Below, one piece after another: positions 7,416 to 15,862 of a stretch of 64,000 nt of DNA. The DNA is from Streptomyces galbus. GTDB lineage: Bacteria; Actinomycetota; Actinomycetes; Streptomycetales; Streptomycetaceae. The DNA lies in the NCBI RefSeq assembly GCF_005280195.1, contig NZ_SZPR01000001.1, positions 1-64,000 of the forward strand, read 5' to 3'. The position numbers and the translations under genes were made by a program. The notes under the pieces were generated by a model. That model was not told the origin of the DNA. It saw only the letters and a program-made list of their open reading frames with translations, and made no database searches. Each line of letters opens with the position of its first letter. The stretch's first letter is position 1.

Positions 7416-8335
7416 GCCGCCCCGCCTCCCCGCAACGCCCCGACCTCGTCCGCCGTCGGGAACGACTCCTGCGCGCCCCGCCGGGTCACCGCCAGCGCCC
7501 CGACCCGCGCCGCGTACGCCGCCGCCTCCGCCAACGACGCCCCCGCGCCCAGCCGCCACGCCAGCGCCGCCGTGAAGGAGTCGCCCGCGCCGGTCGTGTC
7601 CACCGCGTCCACCGCCACCGCGTCGACCCGGACCACACCCTCGGACGACGCCACCAGCGCCCCGCCCGCACCCAGCGTCACGACCACCGACCGCGGCCCC
7701 TTCGCCAGCAGCAGGCGCGCCCAGTCCTCGGGCCCGGACGCCACGTCGTACGCCGAGCCCAGCAGCACCTTCGCCTCGTGCTCGTTGACGATCAGCGGGT
7801 CGCAGGCCGCCAGCACCTCGCTGTCGAGCGGCCGCGGCGGGGAGGGGTTCAGGACGAACCGCGTGTCCGGCGGCAGGGTCCGTACGACCTCCTCGACCGT
7901 CTCCAGGGGGATCTCCAGCTGCGCCGACACCACCCGGGAGGCGTGGAAGAGGCTCGTCGCCGCCCGCACGTCCCGGGGAGTGAGCCGCGCGTTGGCGCCC
8001 GGGGAGACCACGATGCTGTTGTCGCCCGACGGGTCGACCGTGATCAGCGCGACGCCGGTCGGCGCCCCGCCCACCAGCACACCCACCGTGTCGACCCCGG
8101 CCGTCCGCTGCGACTCCAGCAGCAGCCGGCCGTACGCGTCGTCGCCGACCCGCGCCAGCAGCGCCGTACGGGCCCCGAGCCGCGCCGCCGCCACCGCCTG
8201 GTTGGCGCCCTTGCCGCCCGGGTGGACGGCCAGGTCGGAGCCGAGCACCGTCTCCCCGGCCCCCGGCCGGCGCTCGACGCCGATCACCAGGTCGGCGTTG
8301 GCCGACCCCACGACCAGCAGGTCGTAGTCGTACAT
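7412..8335 (-). CDS. rbsK: Ribokinase
   Basis: 307 aa PfkB-family kinase, standard ribokinase length. It shows the N-terminal VVGSANADLVIGVERRP, the HPGGKGANQAVAAARLG substrate motif and the DTTGAGDSFTAAL anion-hole/catalytic-base motif (Asp in GAGD). It phosphorylates ribose at O-5. The ATG at 8335 has a ggggag upstream; a longer frame to 8419 is rejected. It lies 130 nt downstream of the transporter fusion, with a short tandem repeat in between, but in the same orientation and pathway. Confidence 0.95.
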   Translation of the reverse strand: MYDYDLLVVGSANADLVIGVERRPGAGETVLGSDLAVHPGGKGANQAVAAARLGARTALLARVGDDAYGRLLLESQRTAGVDTVGVLVGGAPTGVALITVDPSGDNSIVVSPGANARLTPRDVRAATSLFHASRVVSAQLEIPLETVEEVVRTLPPDTRFVLNPSPPRPLDSEVLAACDPLIVNEHEAKVLLGSAYDVASGPEDWARLLLAKGPRSVVVTLGAGGALVASSEGVVRVDAVAVDAVDTTGAGDSFTAALAWRLGAGASLAEAAAYAARVGALAVTRRGAQESFPTADEVGALRGGGAA

Positions 8336-8413
8336 GAGAGAACTCCCCTGGAACCCTGGAACCCTGAAGTAGCGGACCGGGCGGACGGCCCCCGCGAGGG
8401 TGACCGCCCGCCC

Positions 8414-8462
8414 ACTCACCTGTGCCGGCTCACCTGTGCCGGCTCACTTGTGCCGGCGCACT
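8414..8462. repeat. Three 14-nt tandem repeats between rbsK and the transporter gene
   Basis: The unit tgtgccggctcacc (with small changes) recurs three times in a row. It lies in the 130-nt spacer upstream of rbsK, where an internal processing or translation signal might act. No function is evident. Confidence 0.6.
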
Positions 8463-8465
8463 GTG

Positions 8466-10409
8466 TCAGCCGTGGAAGCCGGCCACGTTCTCCTTCGTGA
8501 CCACCTTCACCGGCACCTTCACCGTCGCCGGCACGTCCTTGCCGTCCAGGGCCCGCAGCGCGTTGTCCACGGCGATCCGGCCCAACTGGGACGGCTGCTG
8601 CGCCACCGACGCGTACAGCGTGCCCTGCTCGACGGCCTTGAGTCCGTCCGGGGTTCCGTCGAACCCGACGACCTGCACCGACTTCCCGGCCTTCGCCCCG
8701 AGCGCCTTGATCGCGCCGAGCGCCATCTCGTCGTTCGCGGCGATCACGCCCTGCACGTCCGGGTGGGCCTGGAGCAGGTTCGACATCACGTCGAGCCCCT
8801 TGGTGCGGTCGAAGTCGGCCGGCTGCTGGGCCACCACCTGGATGCCCGGGTAGGCCTTCAGCCCCTTGGCGAAGCCCTCGGCGCGCTCGCGGGCGGCCGA
8901 CGTACCGGCCTGCCCCTGCAGGATCACGATCTTGCCGTGTCCCCCCAGCTTCTCCGCGACGGTCTTGGCGGCCAGTTCGCCGCCGGCCACGTTGTCCGAC
9001 GCCACCAGCGCGTTCACGTCAGCCTTGTTGACGCCGCGGTCCACCGCGATGACGGGGATCTTCGCCTTGTCCGCCGCCCGCACGGACGGGCCCGCCGCGT
9101 CGGAGTCCACCGGGTTCACGATGATCGCGCCCAGCCCCGAACTGGTGAAGTTCTGGAGCTGGTTGGCCTGCTGCGAGGCGTCGTTCTGGGCGTCGGTGAC
9201 CGTCAGGTCCACGCCCCGCTTCTTCGCCTCGGCCTGCGCGCCGGAGCGGATCTGCACGAAGAACGGGTTGTTCAGCGTGGACAGCGACAGGCCGACCTTC
9301 GGGTTCGCCGACGACGAGGAGCCGCCGTGCAGGAAGGACGTCGCCCCGACGACCGCCACCGTGACCACGGCCGCCAGCGCGTACGTCGCCGTCTGCCGGC
9401 CCTTGCCGCCGGGGCTGTGGGTGGGCGTGGCGCCCGCCTTGCGGCGCACCGTGTCCAGCAGCACCGCCAGCGCGATGACCACGCCGATCACGACCTGCTG
9501 CCAGAAGGCCGACACCGACAGCAGGTTGAGGCCGTTGCGCAGCACCGCGAGGATCAGCGCGCCGATCAGCGTGCCGGACGCCTTGCCGGTTCCGCCCGCC
9601 AGGGAGGCGCCGCCGATGACGACGGCGGCGATGGCGTCGAGCTCGTAGCCGTCGGCGGCCTGCGGCTGCGCGGACGACAGCCGTGCGGCGAGCACGATGC
9701 CCGCGGCGGCCGCGAACACCCCGGACAGCGCGTAGATCGCGAGCTTCTGCTTCTTCACCCGCAGCCCGGACAGCCGCGCGGCCTCCTCGTTGCCGCCGAT
9801 GGCGTACATCGACCGGCCGATGTAGGTGCGGCCGAGCACGAAGGCCGCGATCAGGCCCATGACCACCATGACCAGCACCGGTACCGGCAGCCAGCCGCCG
9901 AGCGTGTCGCCGAGGTGCGAGACCGAGTCGGGGAAGGCGATCGGGGAGCCTTCGGAGATCACCAGCGACAGACCGCGGCCCACCGACAGCATGGCGAGCG
10001 TCGCGATGAACGGCGGCAGCTTGCCGTACGCGATGAGGAAACCGTTCACCAGCCCGCACACGATGCCCGTGGCCAGCGCCAGCACGAGGGCGAGGACGAC
10101 CGGCACGCCGTGCGAGGTGGCGCTCCAGGCGAGGACGGTGGCCGACAGGGCCGCCACCGAGCCGACCGACAGGTCGATGCCCGCGGAGACGATCACGAAG
10201 GTCACGCCGAAGGCGAGGATGGCGGTCACGGCCGCCTGGACACCGACGTTGAGCAGGTTGTCGGTGGTGAGGAAGTCGCCCGACAGCGCCGACATGGCGA
10301 TGACGAGGACGATCAGCGCGGTGAGGGCGCCGTTGTCGAGCAGCAGGCGGCGCACGGCCGCGGCGCCGCCGGCGCCCACGGTGCCGCCCTTGAGCGTGTC
10401 AGTGGCCAC
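8466..10409 (-). CDS. Ribose ABC transporter: permease fused to substrate-binding domain (RbsC-RbsB)
   Basis: 647 aa, about the sum of RbsC and RbsB. Residues about 25-325 form a polytopic RbsC-like permease with the GIDLSVGSVAALS signature. Residues 341-360 are one additional membrane span, and 371-647 are an RbsB-like domain (VGLSLSTLNNPFF, GQAGTSAARERAEGF, ANDEMALGA, VVGFDGTPDG). The binding protein is therefore tethered to the outer face rather than being a separate lipoprotein; no lipobox is present. The close match to E. coli RbsB motifs supports ribose as substrate. The GTG start overlaps the rbsA stop by 11 nt. A similar bifunctional protein is known in S. coelicolor (SCO2747, from memory), so the fusion is probably lineage-wide. 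Confidence 0.92.
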   Translation of the reverse strand: MATDTLKGGTVGAGGAAAVRRLLLDNGALTALIVLVIAMSALSGDFLTTDNLLNVGVQAAVTAILAFGVTFVIVSAGIDLSVGSVAALSATVLAWSATSHGVPVVLALVLALATGIVCGLVNGFLIAYGKLPPFIATLAMLSVGRGLSLVISEGSPIAFPDSVSHLGDTLGGWLPVPVLVMVVMGLIAAFVLGRTYIGRSMYAIGGNEEAARLSGLRVKKQKLAIYALSGVFAAAAGIVLAARLSSAQPQAADGYELDAIAAVVIGGASLAGGTGKASGTLIGALILAVLRNGLNLLSVSAFWQQVVIGVVIALAVLLDTVRRKAGATPTHSPGGKGRQTATYALAAVVTVAVVGATSFLHGGSSSSANPKVGLSLSTLNNPFFVQIRSGAQAEAKKRGVDLTVTDAQNDASQQANQLQNFTSSGLGAIIVNPVDSDAAGPSVRAADKAKIPVIAVDRGVNKADVNALVASDNVAGGELAAKTVAEKLGGHGKIVILQGQAGTSAARERAEGFAKGLKAYPGIQVVAQQPADFDRTKGLDVMSNLLQAHPDVQGVIAANDEMALGAIKALGAKAGKSVQVVGFDGTPDGLKAVEQGTLYASVAQQPSQLGRIAVDNALRALDGKDVPATVKVPVKVVTKENVAGFHG

Positions 10410-12015
10410 GAGCGGCCTCCTTGTCGGTCGGGTCGGTCGGGTCGGCGGGATCGGTGGACCCGGTCGGGTCGGCGGGATCGGTGGACCCGGTCGGGTCGGC
10501 GGGATCGGTCGAGGTGGCGGTGGCGCCGGCGGAGCCGACGGCGAGGGCCATCACGGAGTCCTGGGTGGCCTCGTCGGCGGACAGCTCGCCCGCGATGCGG
10601 CCCTGGGCCATCACCAGCACCCGGTCGCTCATGCCGAGCACCTCCGGCAGGTCGCTGGAGATCATCAGCACGGCGGCGCCGGCGGCCGTCAGCCGGTTGA
10701 CGAGCTGGTAGATCTCGACCTTGGCGCCGACGTCGATGCCGCGCGTCGGCTCGTCGAGGATCAGCACGCGCGTGTCGGCCAGCAGCCACTTGCCGATGAC
10801 GACCTTCTGCTGGTTGCCGCCGGACAGGGTGCGCACCTGCTGGCCGAGGCCCGCCATGCGCACCCCGAGCTGCCGCGCGATGCGCTCGGCGGCCTCGTGC
10901 TGCCCCTTGCGGTCGACGAGCCCCGCGCGCGTGGCGGCCCGCAGGGTGACGAGGCCGAGGTTCTCCTCGACGGTCTGGTCCAGCACCAGCCCCTGGCCCT
11001 TGCGGTCCTCGGGCACCAGTCCGACCCCGGCCGCCAGGGCCGCGTTCACGTCGTGCCGGCGCAGCGCCCGGCCCTCGACGCGCACGGCGCCCTTGTCGTA
11101 CGGGTCGGCGCCGAAGACCGCGCGGACCACCTCGGTGCGTCCCGCGCCGACCAGGCCGGCGATGCCGACGACCTCACCGGCGTGCACCTCGAAGCTGACG
11201 TCGTGGAAGACGCCGTCCCGGGTGAGGCCCTCGACGCTGAGCAGCGCGGGGCCCCGGTCGGGCCGTTCGCGCGGGTACTGCTGCTCGATCGAGCGGCCCA
11301 CCATGAGCCGGACCAGTTCGTCCTCGGGCGTGGAGGCGGGCACCTGCCCGACGCTGCGGCCGTCGCGGATGACGGTGACGCGGTCGCCGAGGGCGGCGAT
11401 CTCCTCCAGGTGGTGGGTGATGAAGACGATGCCGACGCCGTCCGCGCGCAGGGTGCGCACGATCGCGAAGAGCTTGTCGACCTCCTCGGAGGTCAGCACG
11501 GCGGTCGGCTCGTCCATGATGAGCACGCGCGCGTCCAGGCTCAGCGCCTTGGCGATCTCCACCATCTGCAGCCGGGCGATGCCGAGTTCGCGCACGCGTG
11601 CGCGGGGCGACACGGTCAGGCCGACCCGCCGCAGCAGCACCTCGGCGTCGGCCTCCATGCGCCTGCGGTCGATCATGCCGAAGCGGCGCGGCTGGCGGCC
11701 CAGGAAGATGTTCTCGGCGACCGTCAGGTCGGGCACCAGGTTGAACTCCTGGTAGATGGTGGCGATGCCGAGGCGCTCGGCGTCCTGCGCGCCGTGGATG
11801 CGCACCTCCCGGCCGTCGGCCAGGATGCGGCCGGCGTCGGGGCGGTAGGCGCCGGAGAGCATCTTGATCAGCGTGCTCTTGCCGGCGCCGTTCTCACCGA
11901 GCAGCACGTGCACCTCGCCCCGGCGCAGGTCGAAGTCGACGCCGTCGAGCGCGACCACGCCGGGGAAGGTCTTCCGCAGGCCCTCGATGCGCAGCAACTC
12001 GTCCGGGTTGCTCAC
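10399..12015 (-). CDS. rbsA: Ribose ABC transporter ATP-binding protein
   Basis: 538 aa with two ABC domains, as in RbsA/MglA. The first has GENGAGKSTL (Walker A), the signature of RLQMVEIAKAL type and LIMDEPTAVL. The second has the degenerate Walker A GLVGAGRTEV typical of the family, LSGGNQQKVVIGKWL and LILDEPTRGID. The GTG start at 12015 has AGGAG upstream and overlaps the lacI stop by 4 nt. The C-terminus after about residue 510 is an odd tail of 9-residue repeats (GSTDPADPT) not seen in the enteric protein. Confidence 0.93.
   Translation of the reverse strand: MSNPDELLRIEGLRKTFPGVVALDGVDFDLRRGEVHVLLGENGAGKSTLIKMLSGAYRPDAGRILADGREVRIHGAQDAERLGIATIYQEFNLVPDLTVAENIFLGRQPRRFGMIDRRRMEADAEVLLRRVGLTVSPRARVRELGIARLQMVEIAKALSLDARVLIMDEPTAVLTSEEVDKLFAIVRTLRADGVGIVFITHHLEEIAALGDRVTVIRDGRSVGQVPASTPEDELVRLMVGRSIEQQYPRERPDRGPALLSVEGLTRDGVFHDVSFEVHAGEVVGIAGLVGAGRTEVVRAVFGADPYDKGAVRVEGRALRRHDVNAALAAGVGLVPEDRKGQGLVLDQTVEENLGLVTLRAATRAGLVDRKGQHEAAERIARQLGVRMAGLGQQVRTLSGGNQQKVVIGKWLLADTRVLILDEPTRGIDVGAKVEIYQLVNRLTAAGAAVLMISSDLPEVLGMSDRVLVMAQGRIAGELSADEATQDSVMALAVGSAGATATSTDPADPTGSTDPADPTGSTDPADPTDPTDKEAARGH
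10437..10511. repeat. 27-bp tandem repeat encoding the RbsA C-terminal tail
   Basis: Two exact 27-bp units (10437-10463, 10464-10490) and a partial third encode GSTDPADPT repeats in frame. They lie just upstream of the start of the permease fusion. Copy number may vary by slippage; the tail is outside the ATPase fold. Confidence 0.8.
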
Positions 12016-13040
12016 GACTGGCTCCTGTTCGTTGCGGTCGGGGTGGCCGGCGGCGCGCCGCACGAGCGCCGTACGACGAGCCGGGCGGGCAGGGTGACGG
12101 ACTCGCCGGGCCGGCCCTCGATGCGGTCGACGAGCGCCCGTACGGCGGCCCGGCCCAGTTCGGCGGTCGGCTGGGCGACGGCGGTGACCGGCGGGTCGGT
12201 GTGCACGAACCACCGGATGTCGTCGAACGCGGCCAGCGCCAGGTCGTCCGGCACGCGCAGCCCACGCGCGCGTACGGCGTCCAGGGCGCCGAGGGCCATC
12301 AGGTTGTCGGCCGCGAAGACGACCTCGGGCGGCTCGGACAGGTCGAGGAAGCCCTCGGTGACCCGCCGGCCGCTCTCGGCCTGGAAGTCGCCTTGGCCGA
12401 TGTAGGCGGCGGGCAAGGGCAGCCCGTGCTCGGCGAGCGCGGCGCGGAACGCCTCCACGCGCTCGCTGCCGGTGGTGGTGGCCGCCGGGCCCGCGATGAT
12501 GGCGAGCCTGCGGTGGCCGAGGCCGTACAGGTGGGCGACGAGGTCGCGCACGGCCGCGCGGCCGTCGGCGCGTACGACGGGCACGTCGACGCCGGGGATC
12601 CAGCGGTCGACGAACACCATGGGCGTGCCCGCGCGCGCGGCGTCCAGCATCAGCGGGGAGCCGCCGTCGGTGGGGGAGACCAGCAGCCCGTCGATCCGTC
12701 GGTCGAGCAGGGTGCGGACGTGGTGGTCCTGGAGGTCGGGCCGCTCGTCGGCGTTGCCGATGATCACGCTGTAGCCGAGCGCGCGGGCCTCTTCCTCGAC
12801 CGCGCGGGCCAGCTCGGTGAAGTAGGGGTTGAGCACGTCGCTGATGACCAGGCCGAGGGTGCGGGTCTGGTCGGTGCGCAGCGACCGGGCGACGGCGTTC
12901 GGGCGGTAGCCCAGTGCCCGGACGGCGGTCAGCACACGCCTGCGTGCGTCCTCGCTGACCGACGGATGGTCGTTCAGGACGCGCGACACCGTGGCGACGG
13001 ACACCCCCGCCTCGGCGGCGACGTCCTTGATGCTCGCCAT
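12012..13040 (-). CDS. LacI-family regulator of the ribose operon
   Basis: 342 aa. The helix-turn-helix is at residues about 4-25 (IKDVAAEAGVSVATVSRVLNDH), followed by the sugar-binding domain (GLVISDVLNPYFTELARAVE, ELGRAAVRALVDRIEGRPGE). The start at 13040 has GAGGAGG upstream. As the first gene of the ribose operon, with its stop overlapping the rbsA start, it is very likely the ribose-responsive repressor, autoregulating through the two operators at 13078-13123. Confidence 0.92.
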   Translation of the reverse strand: MASIKDVAAEAGVSVATVSRVLNDHPSVSEDARRRVLTAVRALGYRPNAVARSLRTDQTRTLGLVISDVLNPYFTELARAVEEEARALGYSVIIGNADERPDLQDHHVRTLLDRRIDGLLVSPTDGGSPLMLDAARAGTPMVFVDRWIPGVDVPVVRADGRAAVRDLVAHLYGLGHRRLAIIAGPAATTTGSERVEAFRAALAEHGLPLPAAYIGQGDFQAESGRRVTEGFLDLSEPPEVVFAADNLMALGALDAVRARGLRVPDDLALAAFDDIRWFVHTDPPVTAVAQPTAELGRAAVRALVDRIEGRPGESVTLPARLVVRRSCGAPPATPTATNRSQS

Positions 13041-13077
13041 CGCCGCACCACCTCCTCGTGGCTCGAACCGCACGCCG

Positions 13078-13123
13078 TGGAATCGATTACATCGGCGTGT
13101 ACGGAGGATTGGAATCGATTACA
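13078..13123. promoter_or_regulatory. Duplicated LacI-type operator upstream of the ribose operon
   Basis: TGGAATCGATTACA occurs twice, at 13078-13091 and 13110-13123. Each is a near-palindrome centred on CG, as in LacI-family operators. Spacing is 32 bp between equivalent positions (about three helical turns), which suits cooperative binding. It lies 38 bp upstream of the regulator start. Confidence 0.75.
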
Positions 13124-13141
13124 CGCCGATTAATCAAGCCC

Positions 13142-13596
13142 TCAACCAGAAGTCGAGACCGGATCGTGACCCGGCAGGCCGGGGTCGAGCTGACACCAGA
13201 CGTACTTCCCGCGAGCCCCGAAGCGGGCCGAGGGTTGCCAGCCCCAGAGGTCCGCGCAGGCCGTGACGAGTCCCAGTCCCCGGCCGTCCTCCTGGAGCAG
13301 GTTCCGGTCCTGGCCTTGGTCCAGCGGTCGCGGTGGCCCGGGGGGTGCCGGGTCGGTGTCCCACGCCGCGATCCACACCGCGCCCTCCGGGTGCGCCGCA
13401 CCCGGAGGGCGGCCGGCCCCTCGGTGTGACGTACGGCGTTGGACACCAGCTCCGTGGCCAGGAGTTCGGCGGTGTCCACGAGACCGATCAGGCCGTGCAG
13501 GGTCAGGATCAGGCGCAGGGTGCGACGGCACACGGTCACGGCTCTCACGTCGTTGGGGATGGAGAGGACGTAGTCCCAGGTCTCGTTCTCGGGCAT
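13142..13596 (-). pseudogene. Frameshifted ATP-binding (anti-sigma/HATPase-like) protein
   Basis: The first part (13596 to about 13397) reads MPENETWDYVLSIPND then LLATELVSNAVRHTEGPAALRVR, with the ELVSNAVRH N-box of RsbW/AbaA-like HATPase proteins. The second part is in another frame: HPEGAVWIAAWDTDP, then EDGRGLGLVTACADLWGW (the G1/G2 ATP-lid region) and GKYVWCQLD, ending at 13142. One inserted base would join them into a normal protein of about 150 aa. The break lies exactly in a 13-bp perfect hairpin (13382-13394 with 13398-13410). It is either a real mutation or a sequencing/assembly error. The divergent XRE and DUF397 genes are its usual partners in WhiJ-like loci. Confidence 0.8.
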
Positions 13597-13797
13597 GCGG
13601 AATCAACTCCGTGGGGTGGGTGAGGGCTTGCGGGCACGGTGGCTTCGCCGCGGGCGTCATGGCAGGACGGCGCGGTGCACTTCTGTGCGTGTGTGCTTCG
13701 TAACTGACGGTAGGACTAATGATTTATACAGTGCAAGCCGATCGCGTAATCTGACACCCGGACGAGTCGCGCCCACGGGCGCATTGGGAGGTGAGAG

Positions 13798-14634
13798 GTG
13801 CCGCTGAGGGCCGAGCCGACGGCGCGTCAGATGCGCCTGGCCGTCGAGTTGCGCAGGCTCCGCGATGCGGCCGGTCTCACGTCGCGTGAAGCGGCTGACC
13901 TGCTCGGGGTGACTCCTCCGGTCATCAGCCAGATCGAGTCCGGTATCGCGGGTGTGAGCGAGAAGAGATTGCGCCGCCTGGCGACTCACTACGCGTGTGC
14001 GGACGAGGAGTTGATCGGCGCCTTGGTGGCCATGGCGACCGACCGGACGCGTGGCTGGTGGGAGGAATACCGGCGCCGCCTGCCCACGTCGTTCCTGGAT
14101 CTCGCGGAATTGGAGCACCACGCCCGGTTCCTGCGGGAAGTGGCGATCCTCTATGTGCCGGGCCTGTTGCAGACGGAGGACTACGCGCGGGCGGTCTTCT
14201 CCTCCAGGGTGCCGGAACTGACCGGGGAGGAGCTCGAACTCCGCGTACGTCACCGGCTGCACCGGCAGCGGCTCACCGTCCCGTACGAGGTGGTGATCCA
14301 CGAAGCGGCCCTGCGCATCCGGGTGAGCGACCGCGCGGCTGCCAGGGCGCAACTCGCCAGGATCTTGGGAGCTTCGGAGGCGGACCACGTCAGCGTCCGC
14401 GTCATCCCGTTCGACCTGGACGGCTTCGCCGGTGCCGCGAGCGCCATGACGTACGCGGGCGGCGTCGTGCCGAAGCTGGACACCGTCGTACGCGACGGTC
14501 CACATGGTGCTGCGTTCATCGACTCCGCAGCCCAACTCGCGGCTTCTCGAACGCTCTTCCATAAGGTTGAGGCCGCGTCGCTCGACCCCAAGCGCTCGCG
14601 CGACCTCATCAACCGGCTGGCGAAGGAGCTGTGA
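13798..14634 (+). CDS. XRE-family regulator with DUF5753 domain (WhiJ-like)
   Basis: 278 aa. The helix-turn-helix is at residues about 17-60 (LRRLRDAAGLTSREAADLLGVTP, then ISQIESG). It is followed by the DUF5753 effector domain with the typical WWEEYRRRLP, LYVPGLLQTEDYARAV, HRLHRQRLT and IPFDLDGFAG segments. The GTG start has a strong gggaggtgaga. It stands 8 nt before a DUF397 gene. In Streptomyces such regulators (WhiJ and relatives) act with DUF397 proteins and ATP-binding partners in development and antibiotic control. The broken ATP-binding gene is divergent from it. Confidence 0.92.
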   Translation: MPLRAEPTARQMRLAVELRRLRDAAGLTSREAADLLGVTPPVISQIESGIAGVSEKRLRRLATHYACADEELIGALVAMATDRTRGWWEEYRRRLPTSFLDLAELEHHARFLREVAILYVPGLLQTEDYARAVFSSRVPELTGEELELRVRHRLHRQRLTVPYEVVIHEAALRIRVSDRAAARAQLARILGASEADHVSVRVIPFDLDGFAGAASAMTYAGGVVPKLDTVVRDGPHGAAFIDSAAQLAASRTLFHKVEAASLDPKRSRDLINRLAKEL

Positions 14635-14642
14635 GGCAATCC

Positions 14643-14831
14643 ATGGACACCAACTGGCGGAAGTCGTCCTACTCCGGACCTGGCGACGGCGACGCCTGCG
14701 TGGAGATAGCCACCACCCCCACCCGCACCGCCGTCCGTGACTCCAAGGACCCCACCCGCGCCGTCCTCACGTTTCCGGCCCCCGCCTTCACCGCGTTCCT
14801 GCGCACTCTGCGGTCATCCTCCCGCCGGTAG
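14643..14831 (+). CDS. DUF397 protein, copy 1
   Basis: 62 aa, the usual size. It begins with the hallmark NWRKSSYSG and contains CVEIATTPTRTAVRDSKDP and the C-terminal LTFPAPAFTAFL segment. It probably works with the XRE protein encoded 8 nt upstream, as WhiJ/DUF397 pairs do. A near-identical second copy lies 58 nt downstream. Confidence 0.92.
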   Translation: MDTNWRKSSYSGPGDGDACVEIATTPTRTAVRDSKDPTRAVLTFPAPAFTAFLRTLRSSSRR

Positions 14832-14889
14832 CGCATGGGCGGCCGGTCCAACCCACCACCTACCGAACGCGAGAGCTGTGAGGCACCCC

Positions 14890-15087
14890 GTGGACAACTG
14901 GCGGAAGTCGTCCTACTCAGGCCCGGACGACGGCAACGCGTGCGTGGAGATAGCCACCACCCCCACCCGCACCGCCGTCCGTGACTCCAAGGACCCCACC
15001 CGCGCCGTCCTCACGTTCCCCACGGCCGCCTTCGCCGCTTTCCTGCGCTCGCTTGAGCCGGCCGGCCTTCCACCTCTGGCGCTCTGA
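14890..15087 (+). CDS. DUF397 protein, copy 2 (tandem duplicate)
   Basis: 65 aa from a GTG at 14890 with a TGAGG upstream. The central DNA from 14945 to 15016 is identical to 14701-14772 in copy 1; the ends differ (GDGDA versus DDGNA near the N-terminus, and a different C-terminal tail). The pattern suggests a recent tandem duplication or gene conversion. Both copies keep NWRKSSYSG and the LTFP motif, so both look functional. Confidence 0.9.
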   Translation: MDNWRKSSYSGPDDGNACVEIATTPTRTAVRDSKDPTRAVLTFPTAAFAAFLRSLEPAGLPPLAL

Positions 15088-15167
15088 CCGCATACCTCCG
15101 CCCGGCTGGGCGGGTGAGGGCCATAAATGCCGGCCCCCTGGCCGGGGCGTCCGCCTATGCTCGGCTC

Positions 15168-15809
15168 GTGCAGCCGCTTTCCGACCGCAGCAATCCGTTG
15201 ATCAGGGCGTTCCCGGCCGAGCTGGCAAGCGATGCCGAGGCGGTTCTGGCGGTGATGCCTGACTCTCGGCTCCAGCTGCACGGCTCGTTCTCGGTCACTG
15301 TCGAGGGCCAGCGAATTCTGATTCCCGAACGCCTCTATGCCGACGAGCCGCCGACTGACGCGGTGGCGTCGCTTTCGTCGCGCCAACAGCAGCTTCTGCA
15401 CTGCCTGTACTCACGGCACTGCGACGGCATGGTCAGGCAGCGCCACTTGGAGAAGGTCGTCGGTTCCACGGAGCCATGGGTCGTCCCCTTCGTCGTGCAG
15501 CTGGTCGGCGAGTACGTCCTGGAGCTCTTGGTCGTCATCCGCGACGAGCTCCGTGATCTCGCCGCGCCCGGCACCTGCGGCCACCTCGCATACGGGCAGT
15601 TCCTCGTGGACAACCCCGCTTTCTTCGCCCGCACTCAACGGCGGGTCGTGAGCTACTGGAACTGCAACTACCGTCACGCCTACGCGAGTTTCCAGGGTTA
15701 CCCGGGGTGCACGATTCTCGACCTCCTGCGGTCCGCTGCCTCCGACGCAGCAGGACGTCCCTGGCCCGACCTCGCTCCAGCCGGCGCCAGGGCGGACGGC
15801 TACCGCTAG
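15168..15809 (+). CDS. Hypothetical protein
   Basis: 213 aa from the GTG at 15168. I do not recognise the family. It has no signal peptide or membrane segment and contains conserved-looking Trp/Tyr/Cys-rich parts (VVSYWNCNYRHAYASFQGYPG, CLYSRHCDG). There is no ribosome binding site; instead TATGCT (15156-15161) lies 6 nt before the GTG, the arrangement of a -10 box ahead of a leaderless start. It is close to the DUF397 pair but likely has its own promoter. Confidence 0.7.
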   Translation: MQPLSDRSNPLIRAFPAELASDAEAVLAVMPDSRLQLHGSFSVTVEGQRILIPERLYADEPPTDAVASLSSRQQQLLHCLYSRHCDGMVRQRHLEKVVGSTEPWVVPFVVQLVGEYVLELLVVIRDELRDLAAPGTCGHLAYGQFLVDNPAFFARTQRRVVSYWNCNYRHAYASFQGYPGCTILDLLRSAASDAAGRPWPDLAPAGARADGYR

Positions 15810-15862
15810 GACTCGCCGACCAGGGGCGCCGTCGGGTCGGACCAGCCCGTGCGATCCCACGC

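Noticed and set aside
13087..13596. Intact 169-aa protein in the first frame of the ATP-binding gene
   Set aside because: After about residue 67 the frame loses all family motifs, which continue in the other frame.
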